DNA of 64,000 nt from Hymenobacter sp. BRD67 (GCF_013256425.1 NZ_CP053904.1:1984001-2048000), one strand, 5' to 3'; positions 16,393 to 25,361 are shown, counted from the first letter of the stretch. Translations and numbers: made by a program. The notes: generated by a model from the sequence alone, not told the origin.

Positions 16393-17327
16393 CTACAGCA
16401 GCGCGGCGATTTTAGCTACCAGCACCTCATTGATGCGCTGATAGCTCTGGTGCGTCCAGCCGCCAATATGAGGCGAGAGCACCGTATTGGGCGCCGCGCG
16501 CAGGTAGTCGAACGTAGCCTGCTGGGCTGGCGTGAGGGTAGCGAGCTTTTCGTTGTCGAGCACGTCGAGGGCGGCCCCACGCACCTGGCCGCTTTGCAGG
16601 CGCGCTACCAAAGCCGCCTGGTCCAGCACTTCGCCCCGCGCCGTGTTCATAAACCAGATGCGGTGCTGAAACCCGGCCAGAAAGGCTTCATTCACAAACT
16701 GATGATTGGCCTCCGAGTACGGAATGTGCAGGCTCAGCACCTCGGTCCGGGCTTGCAGCTCGGCCAGCGGCACCAGCTCGGCGTTGCCGTCGCTGCCCAC
16801 CGCCGGGTCAATATCATGCGCCAGCACCGTGCAGCCGAAGCCGCGCAGCCGCTGGGCAAATGCCCGGCCCATGTGGCCATAGCCAAGCAGGCCCACAGTT
16901 TTGGTGCCCAGCTCGTCGCCCCGGTTGGCTTCGCGGTGCCACTCTCCGCGGCGCACTTCGGCATCGGCCGTGATGCTATGCCGCAGCAGGGCCAGCAGCT
17001 GCCCGGTGGCAAACTCGCCCACCGCGTCGCGGTTGCCCTCGGGGCATTCACCAGCACCACGCCAACGGCGGCCAGGGCTTCTTCGTCGATGTTATCGACG
17101 CCGGCCCCGGCGCGGGCCACGTAGCGCAGCTGCGGGCCGTGCGCCAACAGGTTGGCCGTGATGCGCATCTTGCTGCGCACCATCAGGCCGGTGTAAGGCC
17201 GGGCGGCCAGGGCAGCGGGCACATCGCCCGGGGTGAGCTTGGGTTGGTAGTCGCCCTCGACGCCGATGCTCGTGAGCATGGGCAAAAGCGAGGGATGCAT
17301 ATCGTCGATTATCAGGCAGAGGGACAT
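16393..17327 (-). CDS. D-2-hydroxyacid dehydrogenase, phosphoglycerate-dehydrogenase-like (one frameshift at 17041-17044)
   Basis: The repaired protein is 311 residues. It has an N-terminal substrate half (YVARAGAGVDNIDEEAL), the NAD-binding fingerprint GLLGYGHMGRAFAQRL, and the catalytic His in SPHIGGWTHQSY. The conserved NTARGEVLDQAALV is present. The frame breaks in NAPRATATRW; adding one C (minus strand, GCCCCGAGG) restores NAPEGNRDAVGEF. There is no ACT domain, so it is the short form. It may be the serine-pathway SerA or a related enzyme. It follows a small lipoprotein and rsmA on the same strand. Confidence 0.8.
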
Positions 17328-17328
17328 A

Positions 17329-17718
17329 TTAGCGTGGAGTAGGAGAAAGCCGAATCGTAGCGTATCCCGTTAATTGGTGCAGTTTGCGGTGGTAAACAGT
17401 TGGAGTGAAAGGCCCCAACTGCCCAGCAAGTGCTAGCAGCTTATCTTCTGCTGCTAAGGGTAAAAAGTAATATTTTCCTACCTCGGCTTGGCAAACAATG
17501 AGGTAGGGTCCGGCTGTGCCAGTAGAATCTAGCTCTCCAACCAGCACTGGTGGTTGTCTAAACCATGGATTGCCAAAATGCAAAAAGCTGAATCCCTCGT
17601 AGTCAGTAGTCAGGTAATAATTGCCGGCCAGTTTAGCATCGGTGCTATTAACCGACCAATTACAGCTAACTAATCCGACTGCAACTCCAGTCAGCAAGCA
17701 TCGGACACTTAATTTCAT
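17329..17718 (-). CDS. Small lipoprotein of unknown function
   Basis: The 129-residue protein begins with a lipoprotein signal (MKLSVRCLLTGVAVGLVSC, Cys19). The mature part is β-rich with aromatic patches (YYLTTDYEGFSFLHFGNPW, GPYLIVCQAEVGKYYFLPL). It is not recognised. Its ATG overlaps the rsmA stop (ATGA, 17715-17718) and it ends 2 bp before the dehydrogenase start, so the three genes probably form one operon. The coding is less GC-rich than its neighbours. Confidence 0.6.
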   Translation of the reverse strand: MKLSVRCLLTGVAVGLVSCNWSVNSTDAKLAGNYYLTTDYEGFSFLHFGNPWFRQPPVLVGELDSTGTAGPYLIVCQAEVGKYYFLPLAAEDKLLALAGQLGPFTPTVYHRKLHQLTGYATIRLSPTPR

Positions 17719-18500
17719 ACCTGCGCCACCAAATTCGTCAACAGCACAAAATCGGCCACCCCCAGCTGCTCGGCGCGCTTATCGAAAATCTCGGCGGCCA
17801 TTGTCTCCGCCGACATACCCAGGGGCTTCAACGCATTGCGCAGCGTCTTGCGGCGGGTTGAAAACGCCTGCTTCACCACCCGAAAAAACAGCTTTTCGTC
17901 GCAGTCCAGCTTCTCCGTCTGGTTGCGGGTGAGGCGCACCACGGCCGACTCTACCTTAGGCGGCGGCACAAAGACGTGGGCCGGCACCGTAAACAGGTAT
18001 TCGATGTCGTAGTATGCCTGCAAGAGCACGCTCAGGATACCGTAGGTTTTGGAGCCGGGTGGCTCGGCCAGTCGCTCGGCCACTTCTTTTTGCAGCATAC
18101 CCACCACTTCGCGCACCTGCTGGCGGTTGGCCAGCACCTGAAAGAATATCTGGGTGCTGATATTGTAGGGAAAGTTGCCGATAATAGCCAGCGGCTCGTT
18201 TGGAAACAGCTCGGCCAGGTTTTGCTGCAAAAAATCGGTGGCGTAGATGCGCGGGGCCAGCGCCGGATAGTGCGCCGTGAGGTAGGCTACCGACTCGGTA
18301 TCAATCTCCACCACACTGGTCTGGTAGGCCTTGTTTTCCAGCAGATACTGCGTGAGTACGCCCATGCCGGGGCCTATTTCGAGCACCTCGCGTACGCCCT
18401 CGGGCTGGCGCAGGCTTTCCACAATGCGGCGGGCAATATTGGGGTCGGCCAGGAAGTGCTGACCGAGATGTTTTTTGGGGCGAACAGTATATTGAGCCAC
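17715..18500 (-). CDS. rsmA: 16S rRNA (adenine(1518)-N(6)/adenine(1519)-N(6))-dimethyltransferase
   Basis: The protein (261 residues from GTG 18500) has VRPKKHLGQHFL at its start, the SAM-binding motif LEIGPGMGVLTQYLL, and the adenine-site motif NFPYNIS, with VPPPKVESAVVRL and AFSTRRKTLRNAL in the C-terminal domain. RsmA dimethylates two adjacent adenines in helix 45 during small-subunit assembly. The frame is open to 18638, but the residues before VAQYTVRPKK look like translated leader, so GTG 18500 is preferred. Confidence 0.9.
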   Translation of the reverse strand: MAQYTVRPKKHLGQHFLADPNIARRIVESLRQPEGVREVLEIGPGMGVLTQYLLENKAYQTSVVEIDTESVAYLTAHYPALAPRIYATDFLQQNLAELFPNEPLAIIGNFPYNISTQIFFQVLANRQQVREVVGMLQKEVAERLAEPPGSKTYGILSVLLQAYYDIEYLFTVPAHVFVPPPKVESAVVRLTRNQTEKLDCDEKLFFRVVKQAFSTRRKTLRNALKPLGMSAETMAAEIFDKRAEQLGVADFVLLTNLVAQV

Positions 18501-18801
18501 GGGTGCGATGGGCTGCGGCGACGGCGACAGGGACCGGAAGCTACGCCCCACCCCTGCTCTGGCCACCGCCAGGTGGGCAACTGCCTCCGGCCGACTAGCG
18601 GGAAGGTGGCTCAAATATCGGTACGCTGGCGGCAACAAGCGCTTGCAGGCCGGGCGCGCTGGACCTAGTTGCCGCAGCTCGGTACGAATGTGCCCTGCTA
18701 TGCTTGTTAAAAGCGCTTTCTATTTCGCCTTGAAAAAGTTATCTTCCAGGCAGTAGCTTGCAGCATCACGGTCATAGTTTGCGTTTTTCAACTCCTACCT
18801 C

Positions 18802-19503
18802 ATGCCTGATTCTGCTCCCGTCCGGCCCGATGCGGCTGGCGCTGCTTCTGCCTCCCCTATCTGGCTTTATAACCGCCGCTATACCAAGCAGCTACGCGCC
18901 CGAGCCCTGAGCCACCTGGTGCCGGCACTGGTGTTAGTAGGAGGGGCCACAGCCGCAGTGGCCTCTCAGGAAGCGTTAACGTCGCTGCTGGGCCTGGAGT
19001 TTATTATCGGCGCTGCCTACCTGCTGCTGATGGCCCGCGAGCTGCTGCACCTCCGCCACGGCCACGGGCACCCCGAGCCAGTAGCCTGGCTGGAGCTGGC
19101 CGCGGCGGGCATTCTGGGCCTCGAAGGCTACCATATCGGGCACCGCCATCACCTGGCCGAGCTGGCCGGCGCCCCGCACCGAGCGCACATTCTGCCCTGG
19201 CTATACGCTGCGCTAGCCGCTCTTTACGTAGTGCTGGCCTTTGGGCTGGCGCGCCTAGGTAAGCGACGCTACCTACACCTGCATGCCGATGGCTTCAGCG
19301 TACGCACCCGCCTGCTGGGCAAGGAGCAGGCCGGGCGCTGGGCACACCTGGCCGCAGTTCAAGGCGTGGGGCCTGCTTCGGCAATATTCTCCTATACCAA
19401 CGGCCAGCAGCAACAGCTGTCGTTCGAGCATCTGTACAACGGGGCTGAGCTGCGCAATCAACTGGTAGCCGAGGCCCAGCGCCAGCTTAGCCAAGCCGGC
19501 TAA
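18802..19503 (+). CDS. Four-helix integral membrane protein of unknown function
   Basis: This 233-residue protein has four likely membrane helices: about 36-56 (LSHLVPALVLVGGATAAVA), 58-78 (GLEFIIGAAYLLLMARELL), 92-110 (WLELAAAGILGLEGYHIG) and 131-152 (LPWLYAALAALYVVLAFG). A His-rich loop (HLRHGHGHPEP) and IGHRHHLAEL lie between helices. The C-terminal 80 residues look like a soluble PH-like domain (LHLHADGFSVRTRLL). No known family is recognised. Its end overlaps the convergent M1 peptidase gene by 4 bp. Confidence 0.6.
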   Translation: MPDSAPVRPDAAGAASASPIWLYNRRYTKQLRARALSHLVPALVLVGGATAAVASQEALTSLLGLEFIIGAAYLLLMARELLHLRHGHGHPEPVAWLELAAAGILGLEGYHIGHRHHLAELAGAPHRAHILPWLYAALAALYVVLAFGLARLGKRRYLHLHADGFSVRTRLLGKEQAGRWAHLAAVQGVGPASAIFSYTNGQQQQLSFEHLYNGAELRNQLVAEAQRQLSQAG

Positions 19504-21161
19504 TCCATCAGCACGCCCACGTAGTAGTTGAACGTATCGACCTCTACATTCTCCCGCGTAGCGCCGGGCAGAGCCAGCGGCTGCCACTTGGTAGTAGGCG
19601 TCACGAACTGATACTCACCGCCCTTCACCCGCAGGCGCACCGGCAGGTCGAAACCGGGCACATTGGCTATCCAGCGCCCTAGTAGCTGGTTGTTCTCAAC
19701 GCGCATTTCGAGTATCGGCAGGTTAGCATATTGCAGATATTGGGCAAAAACAGGCCGAAAATCGCGGCCCGCCTCGCGGCTGATGTAGTCGATAACCTGC
19801 TGGCCGGTTACGGTCTGGTGATAAAAGGTGCGCGAGAGGCCGCGTAAAATGCTGTGCCACTTCGCATCGTCGTTGATAGCCGTGCGCACCATGTTGAGCA
19901 GGTTGCTGCCCTTGTCGTACATATCGCCCGAGCCCTCCTTGTTCACGCCGTAGGGACCAATGATGGGGCCATCGTTCGAGATATTGCGGCGCTGACCGTG
20001 CAAATACTCCTGCCCCGCCTGCTTGCCAAACTGGCTTTCCACAAACAGCGCCTCCGAGTACGTGGTAAAGCTCTCGTGCACCCACATATCGGCGATATCC
20101 TTACTGGTGATGTTGTTGCCAAACCACTCGTGGCCACTTTCGTGGATGATGATAAAGTCCCACTTCGTGCCCCAGCCGGTGGCTGAGCGGTCGCGGCCGA
20201 GGTAGCCGTTCTGGTACTTGTTGCCGTAGGCCACGGCGCTCTGGTGCTCCATGCCCAGGTGGGGCGCTTCTATTAGCTTATAGCCATCTTTATAGAAGGG
20301 ATACGGCCCAAACCAACTTTCCATGCTTTTAAGCATGGGCTTTACGTTGGCCGTAAACTGCGATTTGGCTTTCTCCAGGTTTTCGGGCAGCACCCAGTAG
20401 TCGAGCGTCAGCGCGCCATTCTCGCCCTGGTACGTGTCGCCAAAATGTACGTAGTTGCCCACGTTCAGCGCCACGTCGTAGTTGTTGATGGGGTTGGTTA
20501 CGGCCCAGTCGTAGCGGGTGTAGCCGCCCGGCAGCTTGGCCGTGCCGCGCAGCCGGCCATTCGATACATCCTTAAGACCTTTGGGCACCGCGATGCTGAT
20601 AAGCATACTGTCTACCTCGTCGGCCTGCTGGTCTTTGGTGGGCCACCAGATGCTGGCCCCCACACCCTGGCAGGCGGTGGCCACCCAGGGCTGGCCGGCA
20701 GCATCCTGGGTAAAGACGAAGCCGCCGTCCCAGGGAGCTTTTTTGGCAATAATAGGAAAACCTGAATATTCTACCGTAAACTCGTCCCGGCTGCCCTGCC
20801 TGATAACCTCAGGAAAGGTCACAAACACTGCATTGGCTTCGCGGGTAAAGGGCACCGACCGGCCCTTGTACACCACTTTGCCGATTTCCAGATTAGCAAA
20901 AAGGTCGAATTGAAGCCGGGTAAAATCGCGCGTGGCCGTAAAGCGAAACAGGTTGGAGCCGCTGATAAACCTGCGGGCCACGTCGAGCTTCACATCGAGG
21001 TGGTAGTAGTTGATGTCGTAGCAGGTGCGGGCCAGCGGCTGGCCGCCGCGCAGCGAGTCGGCGCGGGTAAACACTGTTTTAGGCTGCATGAGCTGGGCCG
21101 AGGCCAGCAGCGACGAGCCGAGCAATGGGAGCAGTAGACGCAGGGTTTTGCGAAGAATCAT
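19500..21161 (-). CDS. Secreted M1 family metallopeptidase
   Basis: The 553-residue protein has a signal peptide (MILRKTLRLLLPLLGSSLLASAQ), the zinc site HESGH at 340-344 with the third ligand Glu363 (MWVHESF), and the N-terminal β-sandwich typical of M1 enzymes. The exopeptidase motif appears in the variant form near GMEHQSAVAYGN. It should remove N-terminal residues from peptides in the periplasm. It lacks the long C-terminal helical domain of PepN, as is usual for the short Bacteroidota form. The promoter region it shares with pepA holds a double palindrome. Confidence 0.87.
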   Translation of the reverse strand: MILRKTLRLLLPLLGSSLLASAQLMQPKTVFTRADSLRGGQPLARTCYDINYYHLDVKLDVARRFISGSNLFRFTATRDFTRLQFDLFANLEIGKVVYKGRSVPFTREANAVFVTFPEVIRQGSRDEFTVEYSGFPIIAKKAPWDGGFVFTQDAAGQPWVATACQGVGASIWWPTKDQQADEVDSMLISIAVPKGLKDVSNGRLRGTAKLPGGYTRYDWAVTNPINNYDVALNVGNYVHFGDTYQGENGALTLDYWVLPENLEKAKSQFTANVKPMLKSMESWFGPYPFYKDGYKLIEAPHLGMEHQSAVAYGNKYQNGYLGRDRSATGWGTKWDFIIIHESGHEWFGNNITSKDIADMWVHESFTTYSEALFVESQFGKQAGQEYLHGQRRNISNDGPIIGPYGVNKEGSGDMYDKGSNLLNMVRTAINDDAKWHSILRGLSRTFYHQTVTGQQVIDYISREAGRDFRPVFAQYLQYANLPILEMRVENNQLLGRWIANVPGFDLPVRLRVKGGEYQFVTPTTKWQPLALPGATRENVEVDTFNYYVGVLMD

Positions 21162-21166
21162 ACCTC

Positions 21167-21244
21167 ATGTAAAACGGCGTGGCACACCGTTTCCGGCCGA
21201 GCCGCTGGTTTACTGACGAAACGAAGTGCCACTTCGTTTTACAT
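21167..21244. repeat. Double palindrome between divergent peptidase genes
   Basis: The left arm ATGTAAAACGGCGTGGCAC...CGTTTC (21167-21193) and right arm (21218-21244) are inverted copies with 4 differences in 27. Each arm is also a palindrome in itself (AAACGGCGTG...CCGTTT; AAACGAAGTG...CTTCGTTT). It starts 6 bp from the M1 start codon and could be a repeat element or an operator. Confidence 0.55.
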
Positions 21245-21281
21245 ACCTTCACGCCAAAGTTACGTCTCTCCTACCCCTACT

Positions 21282-22739
21282 ATGTCCCTCACGCTTGCCC
21301 ACGCCGCCACCGCGCCGGCCCACGCTACCCAGGTGTTCGTACTGCCTCCCGGCGCTGCTGCCCTCCCCCCGGCGGCCGGCACCGACCTGCCCGCCGAAGC
21401 CCGGCGCTACGTCGATGCCGCCCTCGCCGACGAACAGAAGTTCGTGGCCCTCAATCATTTTTCGCATCAGCACTATTTTGTAGTGCTCGAAAAAAAGCGC
21501 ACCCCTGACCTTAGCCTCGAAGCTCTGCGCAAGGCCGGCCACCAGCTGCAAGCCGCGCTGAAAAAGGAAAAAACCAGCGAAGTATTTATTCATAACTTAA
21601 GCGAAAACCCGGAGGCCGCGCTCACGCTGGCGGAGGGCCTCTTCCTTTCGGCCTATCAGTTCGAAGGCTACAAGACCGACGAGAAATCGCGTCAGGCCGC
21701 CTCACTCACGCAGCTTAGCCTGGTAGGCGACGCCGCCACCGAAGCGCAGGTAACCACGCTGCAGCACGTGCTGGAAGGTGTGGCCTTCGCCCGCGACCTC
21801 GTCAACGCCCCGCTCAATAAGCTCAACGCCCAGCAGTTTGCCGAGCGCCTGGCCGAAGCCGGCGACGAAGCCGGCTACACCACCGACATCCTCGACATGG
21901 CCCGCATCGAGAGCCTGCGCATGGGCGGCCTGCTGGCCGTAAACCTGGGCTCGCCCGAGCCGCCCACTTTCAGCATTCTGGAGTGGAAGCCCGAAGGCGC
22001 GAAAAACGAGAAGCCCTATGTGCTCGTCGGCAAAGGCGTGGTGTACGACACCGGCGGCCTCAGCCTCAAGCCCACGCCCAATAGCATGGACATGATGAAG
22101 TGCGACATGGCCGGCGGCGCGGCCGTGGGCGGCGTGCTGTATGCCCTGGCCAAAAACCACGTGCCGCTGCACGTTATCGGCCTGGTGCCGGCCACCGATA
22201 ACCGCCCCGGTGGCCTCGCCTACGTGCCCGGCGACGTGCTCACCATGCACTCGGGCCTTACGGTAGAGGTTAAAAACACCGACGCCGAAGGCCGCCTGCT
22301 GCTGGCCGACGCGCTCAGCTTTGCCAAAAAATACCACCCCGAATTAGTCATTGACCTGGCCACCCTCACCGGGGCAGCCGTGCGCGCCATCGGCACCGAG
22401 GGCGCCGCCGTGATGGGCACCGCTGAGGCCGATACCATGGCTCAGCTGCTGGCCGCCGCGCACCGCGTGCACGAGCGACTAGTCGAGTTTCCGCTCTGGG
22501 ACGACTACGCCGACCACATGAAATCCGATATTGCCGACCTGAGCAACCTCGGCAAAGCTGAAGCCGGCCACATCTCGGCCGCCAAGTTCCTGGAGCGCTT
22601 CATCGAAGGCACGCCCTGGCTGCACCTCGACATTGCCGGCCCGGCCTTCCTGACCGCGCCCGACTCGTATCGGGGCAAGGGCGGCACCGGCACCGGCGTG
22701 CGGCTGCTCTATGAGTTTCTGACCAGGCAGCTCGTTTAA
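21282..22739 (+). CDS. pepA: Leucyl aminopeptidase, M17 family
   Basis: The 485-residue protein has the full M17 core: VGKGVVYDTGGLSLKP with the first metal ligands and Lys, DMMKCDMAGGAAVGG, and the signature NTDAEGRLLLADALS with Asp, Glu and catalytic Arg. The C-terminal half ends with KFLERFIEGTPWLHLDIAG. PepA forms cytoplasmic hexamers that release N-terminal residues, needing two divalent metals. There is no signal peptide. A family C palindrome follows about 90 bp later. Confidence 0.92.
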   Translation: MSLTLAHAATAPAHATQVFVLPPGAAALPPAAGTDLPAEARRYVDAALADEQKFVALNHFSHQHYFVVLEKKRTPDLSLEALRKAGHQLQAALKKEKTSEVFIHNLSENPEAALTLAEGLFLSAYQFEGYKTDEKSRQAASLTQLSLVGDAATEAQVTTLQHVLEGVAFARDLVNAPLNKLNAQQFAERLAEAGDEAGYTTDILDMARIESLRMGGLLAVNLGSPEPPTFSILEWKPEGAKNEKPYVLVGKGVVYDTGGLSLKPTPNSMDMMKCDMAGGAAVGGVLYALAKNHVPLHVIGLVPATDNRPGGLAYVPGDVLTMHSGLTVEVKNTDAEGRLLLADALSFAKKYHPELVIDLATLTGAAVRAIGTEGAAVMGTAEADTMAQLLAAAHRVHERLVEFPLWDDYADHMKSDIADLSNLGKAEAGHISAAKFLERFIEGTPWLHLDIAGPAFLTAPDSYRGKGGTGTGVRLLYEFLTRQLV

Positions 22740-22831
22740 TAAGCCGTACAAAAAATGGGTTTCCTTCGTGTAGGCTTGCAGTCTCTGACCAAGCAGCCCG
22801 TTTAATAAGCCGGTAGTTCACTAAACCGTCT

Positions 22832-22923
22832 GTCATGCCGAGCTTGCCGAAGCATCCCGCGTGCAGCACTAACCTCAATCGTTCGACGATGCGGGCGAGA
22901 TGCTTCGGCAAGCTCAGCATGAC
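22832..22923. repeat. REP-like palindrome, family C copy 2
   Basis: GTCATGCCGAGCTTGCCGAA opens and TTCGGCAAGCTCAGCATGAC closes the element, differing from copies 1 and 3 mainly by compensating T-to-C and A-to-G changes in the stem. That pattern suggests selection for pairing rather than for sequence. Confidence 0.7.
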
Positions 22924-22950
22924 ACACGATTCGGAGCACCTTTATTCATC

Positions 22951-23988
22951 ATGCCCAAACACCTCCCCCGCCTCGGCTTTTCCGTGGGCGACCTCGCCGG
23001 CATCGGCCCCGAAGTCATTTATAAAACCCTGCGCGACGAGCGGCTGCTCCAGCAATGCACGCCCGTGGTGTACGGCACCGCCACCACGCTTTTCGACGAT
23101 TTTCCGGTCGAGAAAAATGCCGAGCCGCTCACCTTCCGCCAGCTGCGCGACGCCGCCGACATTGCGCCCGGCCGCCTCAACGCCGTCACGTGCTGGGAAG
23201 ATGACTTTCACCTCACGCCCGGCCAGCCTTCGCCCGCCAGCGGTCAGGCCGCCCGCGAAAGCCTGCTCTGCGCCGCCCGCGACCTCAAGGCCGGCCTGCT
23301 CGATGCCCTCGTAACGGCGCCCATTAGCAAGGAGAATACCCAAAGCGACGACTTTCGCTTTCCCGGCCACACCGAGTTTCTGGCCAGCTACTTCGGCGCG
23401 GCCGACAACCTCATGTTCTTGGTCGATGAGGACCAGCAGCTGCGCGTAGCCACCGCCACCGGCCACATCGCCCTCAAAGATGTGTCGACGCGCCTCACCA
23501 GCGACCTGCTACGCACCAAAATCAAGCTTTTGCTGAAGTCGTTGCAGCAGGATTTCGGTATTCTCAAGCCCAAGATTGCCGTGCTGGGCCTCAACCCCCA
23601 CGCCGGCGAAAACGGCCTGCTGGGCCGCGAGGAAGCCGATGTGGTAACGCCCGTCATCCGGCAGTTTGAGCACGATGGCCACCTCGTGTTCGGTCCCTAC
23701 CCGGCCGACGGCTACTTCGGTACCGGCCAGTTCCGGCAGTTCGACGCCACCCTCTCGCTTTACCACGACCAGGGGCTGATTCCCTTCAAGCTTATGGCCT
23801 TCGAGCGGGGCGTCAACTTCACGGCCGGCTTGTCGGTCGTGCGTACCTCCCCCGACCACGGCACGGCCTACGGCATCGCCGGCAAGTTTGTGGCCGATGC
23901 CTCGTCGTTTCGGGCGGCCGTATACCTGGCCTGCGATGTAGTACGCGCCCGGCAGCTCAACGCGGCCGACCCCCGCTCAATCCGGTAG
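22951..23988 (+). CDS. pdxA: 4-hydroxythreonine-4-phosphate dehydrogenase
   Basis: From ATG 22951 the protein is 345 residues. It has the PdxA N-terminus LGFSVGDLAGIGPEVI, the central FPGHTEFLAS and ALKDVSTRLT, and the metal and substrate motifs LGLNPHAGENG, GPYPADGYF, YHDQGLIPFK and RTSPDHGTAY. The enzyme oxidises 4-phosphohydroxy-L-threonine in pyridoxal 5'-phosphate synthesis. An open stretch runs back to 22900 but overlaps the palindrome arm, so the ATG at MPKHLPRL is chosen. An AT-rich gap separates it from the HigBA remnant. Confidence 0.92.
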   Translation: MPKHLPRLGFSVGDLAGIGPEVIYKTLRDERLLQQCTPVVYGTATTLFDDFPVEKNAEPLTFRQLRDAADIAPGRLNAVTCWEDDFHLTPGQPSPASGQAARESLLCAARDLKAGLLDALVTAPISKENTQSDDFRFPGHTEFLASYFGAADNLMFLVDEDQQLRVATATGHIALKDVSTRLTSDLLRTKIKLLLKSLQQDFGILKPKIAVLGLNPHAGENGLLGREEADVVTPVIRQFEHDGHLVFGPYPADGYFGTGQFRQFDATLSLYHDQGLIPFKLMAFERGVNFTAGLSVVRTSPDHGTAYGIAGKFVADASSFRAAVYLACDVVRARQLNAADPRSIR

Positions 23989-24016
23989 AATTTTTCTAAA
24001 AACGAAATTTTCTTTC

Positions 24017-24024
24017 TACTTTTG
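24017..24024 (+). promoter_or_regulatory. Promoter of the HigBA remnant (TACTTTTG)
   Basis: TACTTTTG fits TAnnTTTG, 41 bp before the toxin ATG. Directly downstream AAACGCGGC-tggcaacg-GCCGCGTTT (24025-24050) forms a hairpin around the likely transcription start, a plausible operator for the antitoxin. Confidence 0.45.
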
Positions 24025-24064
24025 AAACGCGGCTGGCAACGGCCGCGTTTCCGTCTTGTTGCCT

Positions 24065-24373
24065 ATGGTAATATTGAGTTGGCCCATTTTACGCGAATTT
24101 GGCAAACAACATCCTGATGCCGCCTCAGCATTAAAAGATTGGTATCAGGAAGTTAGCTTAGCCTAGTGGCGTAATCCGGCAGACGCACGACTATTTTCTA
24201 ATTCGGTAGACTACGTTGGTAACTTTCGCTACGTCTTCAATATTCGGCGCAATCGCTACCGGCTCATCGCGGCCATTGTATTTTCTACTCGCACGGTGTT
24301 CGTAAAATTCGTCGGCACACACCAAGCGTATGACAAGATAAATGCAGCAACCATCGATTACAGTAAGTTATAG
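24065..24373 (+). pseudogene. higB: HigB-type mRNA interferase toxin with an internal amber codon
   Basis: Reading from ATG 24065, 33 codons (ILSWPILREFGKQHPDAASA, LKDWYQEVSLA) are followed by TAG at 24164-24166, then the same frame continues as WRNPADARLF, VGNFRYVFNI, RNRYRLIAAI and VKFVGTHQAYDKI to TAG 24371-24373. The 102-codon length and the motifs WRNPAD, FNI, NRYRL and FVGTH are those of HigB toxins, which cut ribosome-bound mRNA. The stop falls where homologues have an ordinary residue between the helix and WxNPAD. The antitoxin starts 2 bp later. Confidence 0.75.
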
Positions 24374-24375
24374 CT

Positions 24376-24747
24376 ATGTTAATTAATACGTCTCAGGAAT
24401 ACCGCGAAGCATTCCGTCAACTCGACGAGCTATTAGCGCAGGATATTGACGCTAATCCGGATTTACAAGGCCCCGCCCGCATTTTAGCAGAAGCCATTCA
24501 GTCATACGAAATCAGGGTCGAAGGTGCTCCCTTTGCTCTTCCTAAGCCCACTACCCTGCCCGCCATGATTGAGCTGAAGCGCCAGCAGCGTCAGCTCAAG
24601 CAGAAAGACCTGGCTCAGCTGCTCGAAGTACCGGCCGGCCGCCTCTCCCAGATACTGAGCGGCAAGCGGCGCGTAACGATGGACCTGGCCAAGAAGCTCT
24701 ACGAGCGGCTCGATATCAGCCCCGAGTTTATCTTAAAAACGGCCTGA
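24376..24747 (+). CDS. higA: HigA-type antitoxin, XRE-family HTH protein
   Basis: This 123-residue protein has a toxin-binding N-terminal part (QEYREAFRQLDELLAQD) and a C-terminal XRE helix-turn-helix (QLKQKDLAQLLEVPAGRLSQ, ILSGKRRVTMDLAKKLYERL) at about 71-117. It matches HigA proteins that pair with HigB and repress their own promoter. It is intact although the toxin frame carries a stop, so it now looks like an orphan antitoxin, perhaps kept as a regulator or as a guard against an incoming toxin. Confidence 0.82.
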   Translation: MLINTSQEYREAFRQLDELLAQDIDANPDLQGPARILAEAIQSYEIRVEGAPFALPKPTTLPAMIELKRQQRQLKQKDLAQLLEVPAGRLSQILSGKRRVTMDLAKKLYERLDISPEFILKTA

Positions 24748-24795
24748 AGCTGAAGCAATAGCCCGCGTTAGCTTGATAAAGCCAGGAAAAAGCCT

Positions 24796-24803
24796 TACCT
24801 TTG
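24796..24803 (+). promoter_or_regulatory. Promoter of the DUF177-rpmF unit (TACCTTTG)
   Basis: TTG at 24773-24775, a 20-nt spacer, then TACCTTTG. Transcription would start near 24810, just before GTG 24825. This places the start codon at 24825 and not at the TTG inside the motif. Confidence 0.6.
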
Positions 24804-24824
24804 CCCCCCGTTATTCGGCTTACT

Positions 24825-25361
24825 GTGAAAAAGGACCCGCAATTTGATTTGCCTATCGCCAGGCTTTCGCTTAAGATGCACCAGTTTGCGTTTGAGCTCG
24901 GTCGCGCCTTCTTCGAGGAGTTCGACCCCAAGGGCGAGTTTATTGCCGACGGCAACCTGCACGCCGAGGTAACGCTCGACAAAACCGAGCGCGTAATTAC
25001 CATCGACTCGCACATCACCGGTACCGTGCGCCTCACCTGCGACCGCAGCCTGGATGAGTACGACCAGCCCCTGGATATTGAGAATCAGCTGCTGGTGCGC
25101 TACGGCGACGAGCCCAAGGAGCTGGACGATGATGTGCTGCAAGTGACGCCCGAGACGCTGACGCTAAATATAGCTCAACACCTATATGATTACATCGGGC
25201 TGGCATTGCCCATGAAGAAGCTGCACCCGCGCTTCCAGAACGAGGCCGATGACGACCCCGATGCCGCCACCAAGCTTATTTTTTCGACCCGGCCTGCCGG
25301 TGAGAATCCTGACGACGAGCCCGGCGACCCCCGCTGGGCCGCCCTCAAAAACCTGAATTAG
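24825..25361 (+). CDS. YceD family (DUF177) protein
   Basis: From GTG 24825 the protein is 178 residues. It matches the YceD/DUF177 family: an N-terminal FDLPIARLSLKMHQFAFELG, a central VTGTVRLTCDR-like segment (ITGTVRLTCDRSLDEYDQPL), and an acidic C-terminal half. E. coli YceD is an adapter for RNase E cleavage of 23S precursor, and the family is almost always next to rpmF as here. Unlike the two-cysteine form, only one Cys is seen, so zinc binding is unlikely. Confidence 0.85.
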   Translation: MKKDPQFDLPIARLSLKMHQFAFELGRAFFEEFDPKGEFIADGNLHAEVTLDKTERVITIDSHITGTVRLTCDRSLDEYDQPLDIENQLLVRYGDEPKELDDDVLQVTPETLTLNIAQHLYDYIGLALPMKKLHPRFQNEADDDPDAATKLIFSTRPAGENPDDEPGDPRWAALKNLN

